From CAZIZT01 sp964544085 (GTDB taxonomy: Bacteria > Campylobacterota_A > Desulfurellia > Desulfurellales > Hippeaceae), in assembly GCA_964544085.1 (NCBI GenBank), contig CAZIZT010000027.1:38153-102152 (forward strand): a stretch of 64,000 nucleotides of DNA, given 5' to 3'. Below, piece by piece: positions 26,010 to 34,501 of the stretch. Numbering within the stretch: position 1 is the stretch's first letter; each line of letters opens with the position of its first letter. The position numbers and the translations under genes are program-made. The notes under the pieces are model-generated. The model saw nothing but the letters and a program-made list of their open reading frames with translations. It made no database searches and had not been told where the DNA came from.

Positions 26010-27153
26010 GATAGTTTCTGTAATTTTGATTATCATGATTGTAGCAGCCGGTGTGTATGTAAGCGATTATTTGAAATCGCACAGGCGCAAGCCTCACAGG
26101 TGGAAACGCAGGGCAATGCCAGTTTATGTGGAAACAAAGAAAGCTGTGCGTGTAAATATCCGCTACAGAATAGAGGGCTTTGGCAATGTTGAAGCAATGA
26201 GAGATGTTACCCTTGTGCCTGAGGTATCGGGCAAGGTGATATGGGTGAATAGCAAGTTTTATCCGGGGGGATACTTCAAAAAGGGTGAGGTTATATTGAA
26301 AATTGACCCTACCGATTACAGGCTGGATCTGATAAAGAAAAAGGCTGCTCTTGAATCGTTACGGGAGGATTTAAAGATAGAGCAGGGCAAAAGAAGGGCA
26401 GCTTTTAAGGAGTATATGGCAGCAAAGGGCGTTATAAGAGGTGGTTTTGACAACAGCTCTTTGTATTTAATTCTAAGAGAGCCCTATTTAAAGAAGCTTC
26501 AGGATTCGATTAAGCGCGCAGAGGCAGATCTCAAACTGGCAGAGATCAGGCTTTCGAAAACGGTTGTAAAGGCGCCATTTGATTGTTATGTAGTTGCTCG
26601 GTATGTGAACCTTGGTTCGTACCTTTCTGCGGCAAGCCGAATTGCAGAGGTGGTATACTCGAACGCTTACTACATAAAAGCCTTCATACCTGTGGAAGAA
26701 TTGAAGCAGCTGGGTAATTACCTGCACGATCCGGTGCGGGTCTATTTTTCAAAGAATGATGTATATTCTGCACATATCATCTCTATTTTGCCAGATGTTG
26801 ACAAGAAAGGGTTGCTTGCGGGTTTGTTGCTTGTAGTAAAGGGTTTGGATGATCCTCTTTCTGGTTTAAAGCTGAACAATTATGCAAAGGTTGTGATAGA
26901 GGGTAAGAAGCTGGAGGATGTTACGAGGATACCAGTAAGAGCCCTTAGAGAAAACTCACGCGTCTGGCTATACGTAAACGGTAGGCTAAAAATCAAGACG
27001 ATCAGTGTGGTGTTCAGGGATAAGCATTTCGCTTACACATACGATGTTAAACCCGGTAGTGATGTGATAGTCTCTGAAATTGCTACCCCTGTTGAAAATA
27101 TGAGACTTTACAAGGGCACAGATGACAAGGATCATAAAGTTTTTTATAGATAA
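25999..27153 (+). CDS. RND-type periplasmic adaptor (membrane fusion protein)
   Basis: A 384-residue HlyD/AcrA-family adaptor. One N-terminal helix (about residues 5-22) is followed by the biotinyl-lipoyl half-motifs (VTLVPEVSGKVIWV; FKKGEVILKIDPTDYRL), a helical hairpin at about 110-180, and the second half with VVKAPFDCYVVARYVNLGSYL. It joins the RND pump to the TolC-type channel. The end of the gene overlaps the pump gene by 32 bases. The absence of a lipobox suggests membrane anchoring by the first helix. Confidence 0.88.
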   Translation: MKNKIVSVILIIMIVAAGVYVSDYLKSHRRKPHRWKRRAMPVYVETKKAVRVNIRYRIEGFGNVEAMRDVTLVPEVSGKVIWVNSKFYPGGYFKKGEVILKIDPTDYRLDLIKKKAALESLREDLKIEQGKRRAAFKEYMAAKGVIRGGFDNSSLYLILREPYLKKLQDSIKRAEADLKLAEIRLSKTVVKAPFDCYVVARYVNLGSYLSAASRIAEVVYSNAYYIKAFIPVEELKQLGNYLHDPVRVYFSKNDVYSAHIISILPDVDKKGLLAGLLLVVKGLDDPLSGLKLNNYAKVVIEGKKLEDVTRIPVRALRENSRVWLYVNGRLKIKTISVVFRDKHFAYTYDVKPGSDVIVSEIATPVENMRLYKGTDDKDHKVFYR

Positions 27154-30100
27154 TCCGGTTGCTGCAAACATATTGATGATATTCCTCCTGGTTGGTGGAT
27201 TTTATTACTCCTACCATATAAAGCAGGAGGTCTTTCCCGAGTACACAATAGATGAGGTTGTAGTCCAGGTTTCATATCCTGGTGCCACACCCAAGGAGAT
27301 AGAGAACGGTATTATTTTGCCAATAGAAGAGGCTATAGATGGTCTTGAGGGCATCGACAAGGTTATTTCCACAGCCCGGGAAGGGGTGGGAACAGTTACC
27401 ATCGAAGCGGTAAATGGAGCGGATATAAACCAGCTTTACAACGATGTAAAGAATGCTGTTGACAGAATCACCACGTTTCCTGCCGATGCGGAGAAACCCA
27501 CAATCTATATACCTACAAGAAAAAGAGCGGTGATAACAATGATCCTCTATGGGGATGTACCGTATTATCAGTTGATGGGGCTCGCCCAGCAGTACAAGGA
27601 TAGATTGCTTAACTTCAAGAACATAACCAACGTTGAGCTCTCAGGCAACAAGCCTTATCAGATAACCATTAGTGTTTCAGAGAACGCGCTGAAAAAGTAT
27701 TCCCTGACTTTCTCGGACATTGCGAGGAAAATACGCGATTTTGATACTGAGCTCGGTGGGGGCAGGATACGAACAAGGGGCGGTGATATTCTAATAAAAA
27801 CAGGTACACGAAAGGAATATGGCAGTCAGCTTGCAAATATACCAATCATAACCACATCCGGTGGCGGCGTTGTAAAACTGAAAGATATTGCGAAGATAGA
27901 CGACGGCTTTGAGGATACGGACACCTATCTGAAATACAATGGTAAAAGAGCTATTGGCATAACTGTATACAGGGTTGGTGACCAGAAACCTGTTGAGATA
28001 GCCGATACGGTTAAGGCATTTATTGCCAGGATACGGGATGAATTACCCCCCGGAATCGGTGTCGATTATGTTAGTGACTACTCGCGCATATTCAAACAGC
28101 GTAAGGAATTGTTGCTGAAAAACGCCAAATTTGGTCTTGTGCTCGTACTTATACTGCTTGCGCTCTTTCTTGAACTTAGGCTTGCATTTTGGGTTATGCT
28201 CGGTATACCCGTATCGTTCCTTGGTTCAATGCTGATATTCCCAATGTTTGGTGTCACAATAAACATGATCTCTATGTTTGCTTTCATTATTTGTCTCGGT
28301 ATTGTTGTGGATGATGCGATAGTGGTGGGAGAGAACATCTACTCCTATAGGGAGAAGGGTCTGAGTTTCAAAGAGGCTGCACTGGTGGGCACAAGAGAGG
28401 TTTTTGTGCCTGTGGTTTTTAGCGTTTTGACGAATATGGTGGCGTTTCTCCCGATGTATTTTGTGCCAGGTACGGCAGGAAAGATATTCAGGATAATACC
28501 GGTTATTGTCTGTTCTGTTTTTACTATATCACTCCTTGAGAGTCTGTTTATTTTGCCTTCTCATATTGCACATCAGAGGGAAAACCCGATCCTGCCGATT
28601 AGGGCAATAAACAGGGTTCAGGGAAAGATTAGCAAGATTATTCACAGGTTAATAAATCTGCTATATACGCCGGTTTTGAAGCTTGCCTTGAGGTTTAGGT
28701 ATGTGGTTTTCGTGCTTGCAGCTGTAATACTGTATCTTGCTTTTGTATTTGTTGAGACAGGCAAAATAGGTATTGTCTACTTCCCACGCATTGAGAGGAG
28801 TCATGCTACGGTTAGATTCCAGCTGCCACCGGAGAGCTCTGTATATGACACATTGAAGATAGCCGATATGCTTGTCCAGAGAGCAAAACGTATAATCAAG
28901 GAACATGGTGGTAGTAAGCTTGCACAGGGTATATTGACGCGTATAGACGGCAATTCAGGTGACATAAGGGTTTATCTGACACCACCGGGTGTTAGGCCTA
29001 TAAGCACATCCCAATTCACCAGACTGTGGCGCAGGGCGTCCAGGGGTATACCGGGTTTGGAGAAAATACGCTTCTCAGCGGATTTTGGTGGACCGGGAGC
29101 TGGTGCTTCTCTGACAATAGAGCTCTCTCATCGGAATACCGCTGTACTTACGCAGGCATGCAAGCAGCTTGCGAATTACCTTAAGACCTTCAAGAACGTA
29201 TCCGACATAGATGATGGCACTTCGGCTGGCAAGTACCAGTTTACGCTTACATTGAACAGTCTCGGCAGGGCGCTTGGACTTGATCCTTCCTATATTGCCA
29301 CTCAACTGCGCGGCGCTTATTATGGCATAGAGGCTAAGAAGTTTATCCGTCAAGGCAACGAGGTAAAGATAAAGGTAACACTTCCAGAGCAGCAGAGAAG
29401 CCTTGTTTATTATTTCGATCATTTCATGCTCACGCTTCCAGATGGTACCAGGATACCTCTTAAAGAGGTGGTTAACGTAGAAAAGGGTAGATCCTACGTA
29501 ACGATAACGCGCGAGGATTTCAGACGGGTTATGTACGTGACAGCCAACGTGACACCCGAGAGGGACACAAGGAAGATTGTGGAAAACCTGATGAGGGACT
29601 TTCTTCCAAAATTAAAGCAACACTATCCTGGGCTCAGCTACTCCTTCGGTGGAAGACAGTCGAGGCTGAAAGAAAGCATGAGTGTTCTTACAAAAGGCTT
29701 GCTTGTATCGGTTCTTGTTATATTTACAATGCTTGCCATACCATTTAAAAGCTATATCCAGCCTATCATTATTATGACAGCTATACCATTTGGCATAATT
29801 GGAGCTATAATAGGTCACGTTATCATGGGTTACGATATAAGCATCGTTAGTATGTTTGGAATTGTAGCACTGTGTGGTGTTGTAATCAACGATTCTCTTG
29901 TTTTGATAGACTTTGCTAATAGAATAAGGCGAACACTCAACAAGAGTCACTACGAGGCTGTGTTTGAAGCAGGAATAAAGCGCTTCAGGCCTATAATTCT
30001 CACGACACTGACCACCTTCTTCGGGCTTATGCCCATGATTTTTGAACCATCAACTCAAGCTCGATTTCTTGTGCCTATGGCTATATCGCTGGGTTTCGGT

Positions 30101-30196
30101 ATCCTGTTTTCGACCTTTATTATTCTGATACTGGTGCCTGGTTTGTATCTCATAGTTGAGGATATCGCGAACCTGTTTGGGTTCACGACAAAATAA
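27122..30196 (+). CDS. RND-family efflux permease
   Basis: A 1024-residue inner-membrane proton-driven pump with 12 helices and two large periplasmic loops. Typical features are FFIDNPVAANILMIFLLVGG at the start and PGATPKEIENGIILPIEEAI in the first porter domain. The helix-4 motif GIVVDDAIVVGENI carries the proton-relay Asp pair, and GVVINDSLVLIDFANRIR is the matching helix-10 motif. The substrate class is not clear; it is not of the heavy-metal CusA type by these motifs. It ends the 17-kb plus-strand run, and 5 bases separate its stop from the convergent ligase gene. Confidence 0.93.
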   Translation: MTRIIKFFIDNPVAANILMIFLLVGGFYYSYHIKQEVFPEYTIDEVVVQVSYPGATPKEIENGIILPIEEAIDGLEGIDKVISTAREGVGTVTIEAVNGADINQLYNDVKNAVDRITTFPADAEKPTIYIPTRKRAVITMILYGDVPYYQLMGLAQQYKDRLLNFKNITNVELSGNKPYQITISVSENALKKYSLTFSDIARKIRDFDTELGGGRIRTRGGDILIKTGTRKEYGSQLANIPIITTSGGGVVKLKDIAKIDDGFEDTDTYLKYNGKRAIGITVYRVGDQKPVEIADTVKAFIARIRDELPPGIGVDYVSDYSRIFKQRKELLLKNAKFGLVLVLILLALFLELRLAFWVMLGIPVSFLGSMLIFPMFGVTINMISMFAFIICLGIVVDDAIVVGENIYSYREKGLSFKEAALVGTREVFVPVVFSVLTNMVAFLPMYFVPGTAGKIFRIIPVIVCSVFTISLLESLFILPSHIAHQRENPILPIRAINRVQGKISKIIHRLINLLYTPVLKLALRFRYVVFVLAAVILYLAFVFVETGKIGIVYFPRIERSHATVRFQLPPESSVYDTLKIADMLVQRAKRIIKEHGGSKLAQGILTRIDGNSGDIRVYLTPPGVRPISTSQFTRLWRRASRGIPGLEKIRFSADFGGPGAGASLTIELSHRNTAVLTQACKQLANYLKTFKNVSDIDDGTSAGKYQFTLTLNSLGRALGLDPSYIATQLRGAYYGIEAKKFIRQGNEVKIKVTLPEQQRSLVYYFDHFMLTLPDGTRIPLKEVVNVEKGRSYVTITREDFRRVMYVTANVTPERDTRKIVENLMRDFLPKLKQHYPGLSYSFGGRQSRLKESMSVLTKGLLVSVLVIFTMLAIPFKSYIQPIIIMTAIPFGIIGAIIGHVIMGYDISIVSMFGIVALCGVVINDSLVLIDFANRIRRTLNKSHYEAVFEAGIKRFRPIILTTLTTFFGLMPMIFEPSTQARFLVPMAISLGFGILFSTFIILILVPGLYLIVEDIANLFGFTTK

Positions 30197-30201
30197 TCCC
30201 C

Positions 30202-31518
30202 TTAGTTTGTTCTTTTATCAATAAGACGTTTTACCTTGCCACTTACCGGGCTTCTTGCCAGAGTTCCAGTGGGTACAAACTCAACGGCGAATGTGCTGAA
30301 ATACTTTTCCTTTACGGCGAGGTTTACCATATCCACATGCTGCTTCACTGATTCTAATATTTCTTCTTCAAGCGCTTTGCTTTTTGGAGGATTCGACGAC
30401 TCAATGCGTAAAATGAAATTCATCCTTCCATCATCCGCAAGGGAGAGCACAAGCTGGTATGTTGGTGTTACGCCTTCCTTTCCGAAGTATGGCGAAATAG
30501 CAGCTTCAACGTCTTCCATGGAGACATAAGCACCTCCGATTTTGAAGTCATCGCCAGCTCTGCCTTTCAGCACAAGCAGGGGGTTTTCGTCACCACACGA
30601 ACAGCGCTTCTGTTTTATGTAGCCAACATCGCCAAGACGGTATCTGATCATGGGCATGGAGAATCTGTGAAGATTTGTGACCACTATCTCGCCTTCCTCA
30701 CCCGGCTCACAGGGTCTATTTTCCTCAAAATTGTAGATCTCCACCAGCTGAAAGTCTGTCGGTATGTGATACTCGTTGATTCCGCATGAGTTGCACTGGT
30801 AGCCTATGATACCGCAATCTGCGCTGGTGTAGCTGGCAGACCTGATACTGGCGTTAACAAAAACGCTTTTTATGTACTCCTCTGTATTTTGTGGCAGCGG
30901 CTCGGAGGTGAACTGAAGCAGTCTAAAACTCTCAAGTGTTATCTTACGTTTTTTGCACTCCTCAGTTAGTATGGTTATCACCGTTGGCAAGGTAAGCAGC
31001 ACCGTCGGTTTGAACAGCTCAAAGTACTCAAGGACCCTATCCATGTGCTCCTTCGGTATGGCACCTATGGGCAAACAGACGGCGCCGGTCCTTTTTATGA
31101 CCTCGTAGCCACCTATGAAGGATGGCCACAGATAACCAGAAACGAACATATTGGCTACAATGTCCCTTTTGCCAACACCCAACAGCTTCATTGCTTTTGA
31201 CTGGTACTCTGCAAATAGATCCCATTCGTTGTAGGTCAAGACGCTGTATCTGGCTATGCCGCTTGAACCACCGGTTGAAACGACAATCATGCTTTCGATT
31301 GGCACCGTTAGCATCTTTTTCGATTTCGGATACGAGTTTTCATAGACTTCACCGCGGGTTAAAAATGGGATTTTCAGCCAGTCCGAATAGCTTTCCACAT
31401 CTTCTATATTCTCAAATTTCTCCTTGTAAAAGGCAGACTTCGTTTTAGCGTGCTGGAATACCTTTGCGGCGAGTTTTAATTGCTCTTCCAGTGAGATTCT
31501 ATTGAATAGCGTCTCCAT
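30202..31518 (-). CDS. PaaK-like adenylate-forming ligase (1)
   Basis: A 438-residue AMP-forming ligase of the phenylacetate-CoA ligase type. The nucleotide loop is VVSTGGSSGIARYS (about residues 80-93). YTSADCGIIGYQC, GEIVVTNLHRFSMPMIRYRLGDVG and a small C-terminal domain with GRAGDDFKIGGAYVSMEDVEAAI follow. A Cys-rich insert (YQCNSCG; RCSCGDENP) resembles the zinc-binding strip of PaaK relatives. It would activate a carboxylic acid to an acyl-AMP and then a thioester. It is the last gene of the minus-strand cluster and starts 3 bases after the stop of the next ligase gene. The substrate is unknown. Confidence 0.8.
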   Translation of the reverse strand: METLFNRISLEEQLKLAAKVFQHAKTKSAFYKEKFENIEDVESYSDWLKIPFLTRGEVYENSYPKSKKMLTVPIESMIVVSTGGSSGIARYSVLTYNEWDLFAEYQSKAMKLLGVGKRDIVANMFVSGYLWPSFIGGYEVIKRTGAVCLPIGAIPKEHMDRVLEYFELFKPTVLLTLPTVITILTEECKKRKITLESFRLLQFTSEPLPQNTEEYIKSVFVNASIRSASYTSADCGIIGYQCNSCGINEYHIPTDFQLVEIYNFEENRPCEPGEEGEIVVTNLHRFSMPMIRYRLGDVGYIKQKRCSCGDENPLLVLKGRAGDDFKIGGAYVSMEDVEAAISPYFGKEGVTPTYQLVLSLADDGRMNFILRIESSNPPKSKALEEEILESVKQHVDMVNLAVKEKYFSTFAVEFVPTGTLARSPVSGKVKRLIDKRTN

Positions 31519-31521
31519 GCA

Positions 31522-32874
31522 TCACTCCTTTATGTACTTATGCTTTATGGAGGCTTTTGTTTTATCTATCTTTTCGAGTTTTACATCTATCAGATCCATG
31601 CCGGTTGCCCGTGTTAGGTTGTCGTATTTTGCAACAAACTCCTTTGAGAACTGCTTTAGAAACTGCACAAGTCTCTGTTTGCATAGCTCTTTTTTGTCAG
31701 ACACATCATCAAACGTGTAGATGGTAAATATGAACCTGTCGATTCCCTCAATGCTTTCCTTTTTCACGTCAAACAGACCGGTGTAGGAGATTTCCTTTTC
31801 CATAGAGTACAGGAAGTTGCCTATATCCTGAATCATCAGGTTTGTGCCATAGAAAATAACGCTATTCTCTGGCCTACCGTGTATGTAGAACATATCATTC
31901 GGCAGTTTCTCATAGAGTTCCTTATCAATCTTCCCTTCCAGCTGGGCTTTTTTCAAAAGACCACCTCTGTCTTTGGTGTTGTATCTCACAAGCGGTATTA
32001 ACTGATCCTTTGTTACGACTATCTGGCCATCTATGACATCTATGTGTGCAGTACCAAGATCCCTCATAATCATAGGCGTGTCATCTGTGCCGAACAGTTC
32101 CTTTGAGAGCGCCTTGTTTTCAAATTCAAGGTATTTGCGAAGGGCGATTGTCTCTCTTGTCTCCATGGCTATACCACCCGTATCGGCTGAACCGTATCCG
32201 GTCCATAGTACAGCTTCCTCGTTTTCGTTATGTCCAAAGCGTCTTGCCATATCTCTTCTGTAGTTTTCGCTGAAATACTCTCCGATTACGCCGAAATAGA
32301 CCCTGCCATTAAGGAGTTCGGGCTCATCTTTGAGCAGCGAATAGATTATGCTCACGTTGGAGGCGTTCGTTATAAAAAGAATCTGATCGTACAGATGCTT
32401 GAACCTTTTAGCAACATTAGCAGCTTCCTCCAGATCAAGACCTGGAAAGGCTGAGGTCAATGGGTAGGGTGTCCTTGAAGCGAGGCTTCTCATGTAGCAG
32501 GCTACCTGCATGCCTCCGAACCACATACCAAACGCTGTGGCAACAAGTATCAACGTTTTGCGCCTGTCGATAGCGTATAGCTCCTTGAAGTTCTTTTCAA
32601 AGAGTTTGAGTTCAGCATCCTCGTTTTCTGGACCTTTCAGCCAGTAGACACTTCCGGTTTTCGAAAAGCCGCTTGAAGCACCGATTAAAGCACACCTGTC
32701 TATATCGCCCCTTCTTACAACCTTCTCTATCGGGTATTGGAGCAGGTAGTTATCCTTTGTGGTGATCGGTATCTTTTCCCACTCTTTTACCTTTTCAGCG
32801 CCGTGTTTTTTCAGAAAATCTGCATAAGCCTCGACGTTCTTTTTCACATCCTCAAATAGAGCCATCCTATCCAT
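31522..32874 (-). CDS. Divergent PaaK-like adenylate-forming protein (2)
   Basis: A 450-residue protein of the same superfamily as its neighbours but more divergent. The nucleotide loop is IGASSGFSKTGSVYW (about residues 63-77). WTGYGSADTGGIAMETRE corresponds to the adenine-binding region, and VTKDQLIPLVRYNTKDRGG to the hinge-Asp segment. The Cys-rich strip of the other ligases is missing. It may activate a different acid or act on a carrier-bound group. AAGGAGA precedes the ATG at 32874. A promoter with a palindrome lies upstream in the 436-base gap. Confidence 0.7.
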   Translation of the reverse strand: MDRMALFEDVKKNVEAYADFLKKHGAEKVKEWEKIPITTKDNYLLQYPIEKVVRRGDIDRCALIGASSGFSKTGSVYWLKGPENEDAELKLFEKNFKELYAIDRRKTLILVATAFGMWFGGMQVACYMRSLASRTPYPLTSAFPGLDLEEAANVAKRFKHLYDQILFITNASNVSIIYSLLKDEPELLNGRVYFGVIGEYFSENYRRDMARRFGHNENEEAVLWTGYGSADTGGIAMETRETIALRKYLEFENKALSKELFGTDDTPMIMRDLGTAHIDVIDGQIVVTKDQLIPLVRYNTKDRGGLLKKAQLEGKIDKELYEKLPNDMFYIHGRPENSVIFYGTNLMIQDIGNFLYSMEKEISYTGLFDVKKESIEGIDRFIFTIYTFDDVSDKKELCKQRLVQFLKQFSKEFVAKYDNLTRATGMDLIDVKLEKIDKTKASIKHKYIKE

Positions 32875-33042
32875 TTTTGTTCTCCTTACAGGTTTTTCGT
32901 TGTTTTTTATCTGTCAGTCCGCAGTGCAACCCACCAACTCCTTTGCCGGGCTTCATATCACCCATTCCGCTTTGTCTGTATCAACCTCTGATGCAGTGCG
33001 GCGGCTTTTGTCTGCTTCTTTCTTTGTTGAGCTTGGAGTTTT

Positions 33043-33076
33043 AAGACCGCTTGTGTCGGTCTTTTTTGATTTTTTC
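33043..33076 (+). terminator. Intrinsic terminator on the plus strand without an annotated gene
   Basis: AAGACCG at 33043-33049 pairs perfectly with CGGTCTT at 33057-33063 across a 7-base loop, followed by TTTTTT, GA and seven more T. The T-run lies only on the plus strand, so it would end a transcript that runs antisense to the leader of the ligase gene. Confidence 0.65.
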
Positions 33077-33165
33077 TGGTTATCGAGCAAACGTTCAACG
33101 CTTTTAACCCCTTTGGCGTCATAATCCAAACAAAGGGTACGTGAGTAACATCATTACAGCATTAC

Positions 33166-33183
33166 AGGTTTATTGATAAACCT
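33166..33183. promoter_or_regulatory. Palindrome AGGTTTAT-TG-ATAAACCT
   Basis: Perfect inverted repeat of 8 bases around TG, about 35 bases downstream of the -10 box of the minus-strand promoter. The position suits a repressor operator or a 5' hairpin. No T-run follows on either strand. Confidence 0.5.
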
Positions 33184-33217
33184 TTGTGTACATTATTGGA
33201 ACGTGCGACTTATCGAT

Positions 33218-33246
33218 AATGTATATTGCACAGGAACCTCTGTCAA
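33218..33246 (-). promoter_or_regulatory. Sigma-70 promoter for the two ligase genes
   Basis: Read on the minus strand: TTGACA at 33246-33241, a 17-base spacer, and TACATT at 33223-33218. The -35 box is perfect and the -10 box matches 4 of 6. It would start transcription near 33211, separately from the luxE promoter. Confidence 0.6.
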
Positions 33247-33310
33247 CACCAATTTGCGTATCATCGGCTAACAACAGATTATAGTCGCAATAGAACAGCC
33301 GTTGAGCCAC

Positions 33311-34501
33311 TTAATTGAGCTCCTTGATTTTTAGCATCTGAAATGACATGAAAATTATGATAATACCGCTTACAATGAGGATTGACCTTGTACCGATTAG
33401 AGAAACAAGCACGCCGGTCAAAGCATAACTCACCGGCAGAAGCGACAGGGCAATGGCTCCAAGAAAAGACATAATCCTGCCTAAAACTTGATCGGGCAAA
33501 CGCTTCTGGTATACCGAGATTATGCTTACGTTGGAGATGTTTACTCCTGCTCCAATTAGAAACAGGCTCAGCAGCGAGATATAGAAATTGCAGAGTGTGC
33601 CGAAGACAATAAACATCACACCCATAAGAAGGGTGCTGAAAGATACAACAATCCTATCCGATGTGGTTATTCGTACACTTCCCATGACAATTGATGATAC
33701 AAAGATGCCCGCTGCGAATGCACCCATCATAAAACCTATGCCCTTTGCACCCATGTGGTATATGTTACCGGCAAACAGCGGGATTATGATTGTGACAGAA
33801 CCGTAAAACAGGTTGATAATGGCGGCTTTTCCGATGAGCCTGGATACTATCGGATGCTGTTTGATTAGCTTAAGCCCATCCTTTATGGAGGCAATAAACG
33901 ATGTCACCTGTGCCTGAACCGATAGAGCAACCGTTTTGATGCCATACAGCAGTAGCGCGGATAAGAGAAATGATACACCGTTTGCAGCGAAAGCAAGCGG
34001 CAAACCGATAAGTGCTATAAGGCTGACCCCCACAAGTGGCCCTATGAGAATACTGAAGCTCGATCCTATTTGAACAAGCGCATTGGCTTTCGTGATCTCT
34101 TCCTGCTTAACAATTTGCGGCACGATGGATAGAGAAGCAGGCATGAAGAAGCCCTGAGCCACCGACATAACGACGGTTATAGCGATTAGATTCCACAGAT
34201 TAAGCGCATGGCTGAAAGCAAGAAAAGAGAGGGCGAAAACACAAACCGCCTGAACGATGTCGGTGGCAGCCATGATCCTTGCACGTCTCATTCTGTCTGC
34301 AATCTGACCGGCAAGCGGTGATACCAGCACACCGGGAAGGGAGAATGCAACCATAACGGCGGCTATGATTATACCGGATTTGCCCCACTTGTAGGCTATC
34401 CACAGCAGTGCCAGTGAGTGTACACCGTCACCTATGCGCGATACAAAGCGCGACAGGAAAAATCTGAGGAAATACCTGTTTTCTTTGAAGAGTTTAAACA
34501 A
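33311..34501 (-). CDS. MFS transporter (MFS_3/exporter type)
   Basis: A 396-residue inner-membrane protein with 12 helices. The first loop carries SPLAGQIADRMRRARIMAATDIVQA (the MFS motif-A region with D-R-x-x-R-R). The other half has GVNISNVSIISVYQKRLPDQVLGRIMSF, typical of EntS/MefA-like exporters. It overlaps the upstream ATPase-GNAT gene by 8 bases, so it is co-translated with it. It may export a product of the cluster, but no substrate can be read from the sequence. Confidence 0.82.
   Translation of the reverse strand: MFKLFKENRYFLRFFLSRFVSRIGDGVHSLALLWIAYKWGKSGIIIAAVMVAFSLPGVLVSPLAGQIADRMRRARIMAATDIVQAVCVFALSFLAFSHALNLWNLIAITVVMSVAQGFFMPASLSIVPQIVKQEEITKANALVQIGSSFSILIGPLVGVSLIALIGLPLAFAANGVSFLLSALLLYGIKTVALSVQAQVTSFIASIKDGLKLIKQHPIVSRLIGKAAIINLFYGSVTIIIPLFAGNIYHMGAKGIGFMMGAFAAGIFVSSIVMGSVRITTSDRIVVSFSTLLMGVMFIVFGTLCNFYISLLSLFLIGAGVNISNVSIISVYQKRLPDQVLGRIMSFLGAIALSLLPVSYALTGVLVSLIGTRSILIVSGIIIIFMSFQMLKIKELN

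Larger units (their letters stand above)
32875..33310. promoter_or_regulatory. Leader/promoter region between the MFS gene and ligase (2)
   Basis: A 436-base gap between two minus-strand genes. On the minus strand it has a sigma-70 promoter at 33218-33246 and then a long leader (about 330 bases) with a palindrome at 33166-33183. On the plus strand it has an intrinsic terminator at 33043-33076. No convincing coding sequence was found; the plus-strand open frame at 32900-33124 runs through the terminator. Confidence 0.6.

Noticed and set aside
32900..33124. A plus-strand open frame of 74 codons in the ligase gap
   Set aside because: It runs straight through the plus-strand terminator at 33043-33076, has no good ribosome site and resembles no known protein.
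33166..33183. Palindrome as a minus-strand terminator of the MFS gene
   Set aside because: No T-run follows it, and it lies downstream of a promoter, which fits an operator better.
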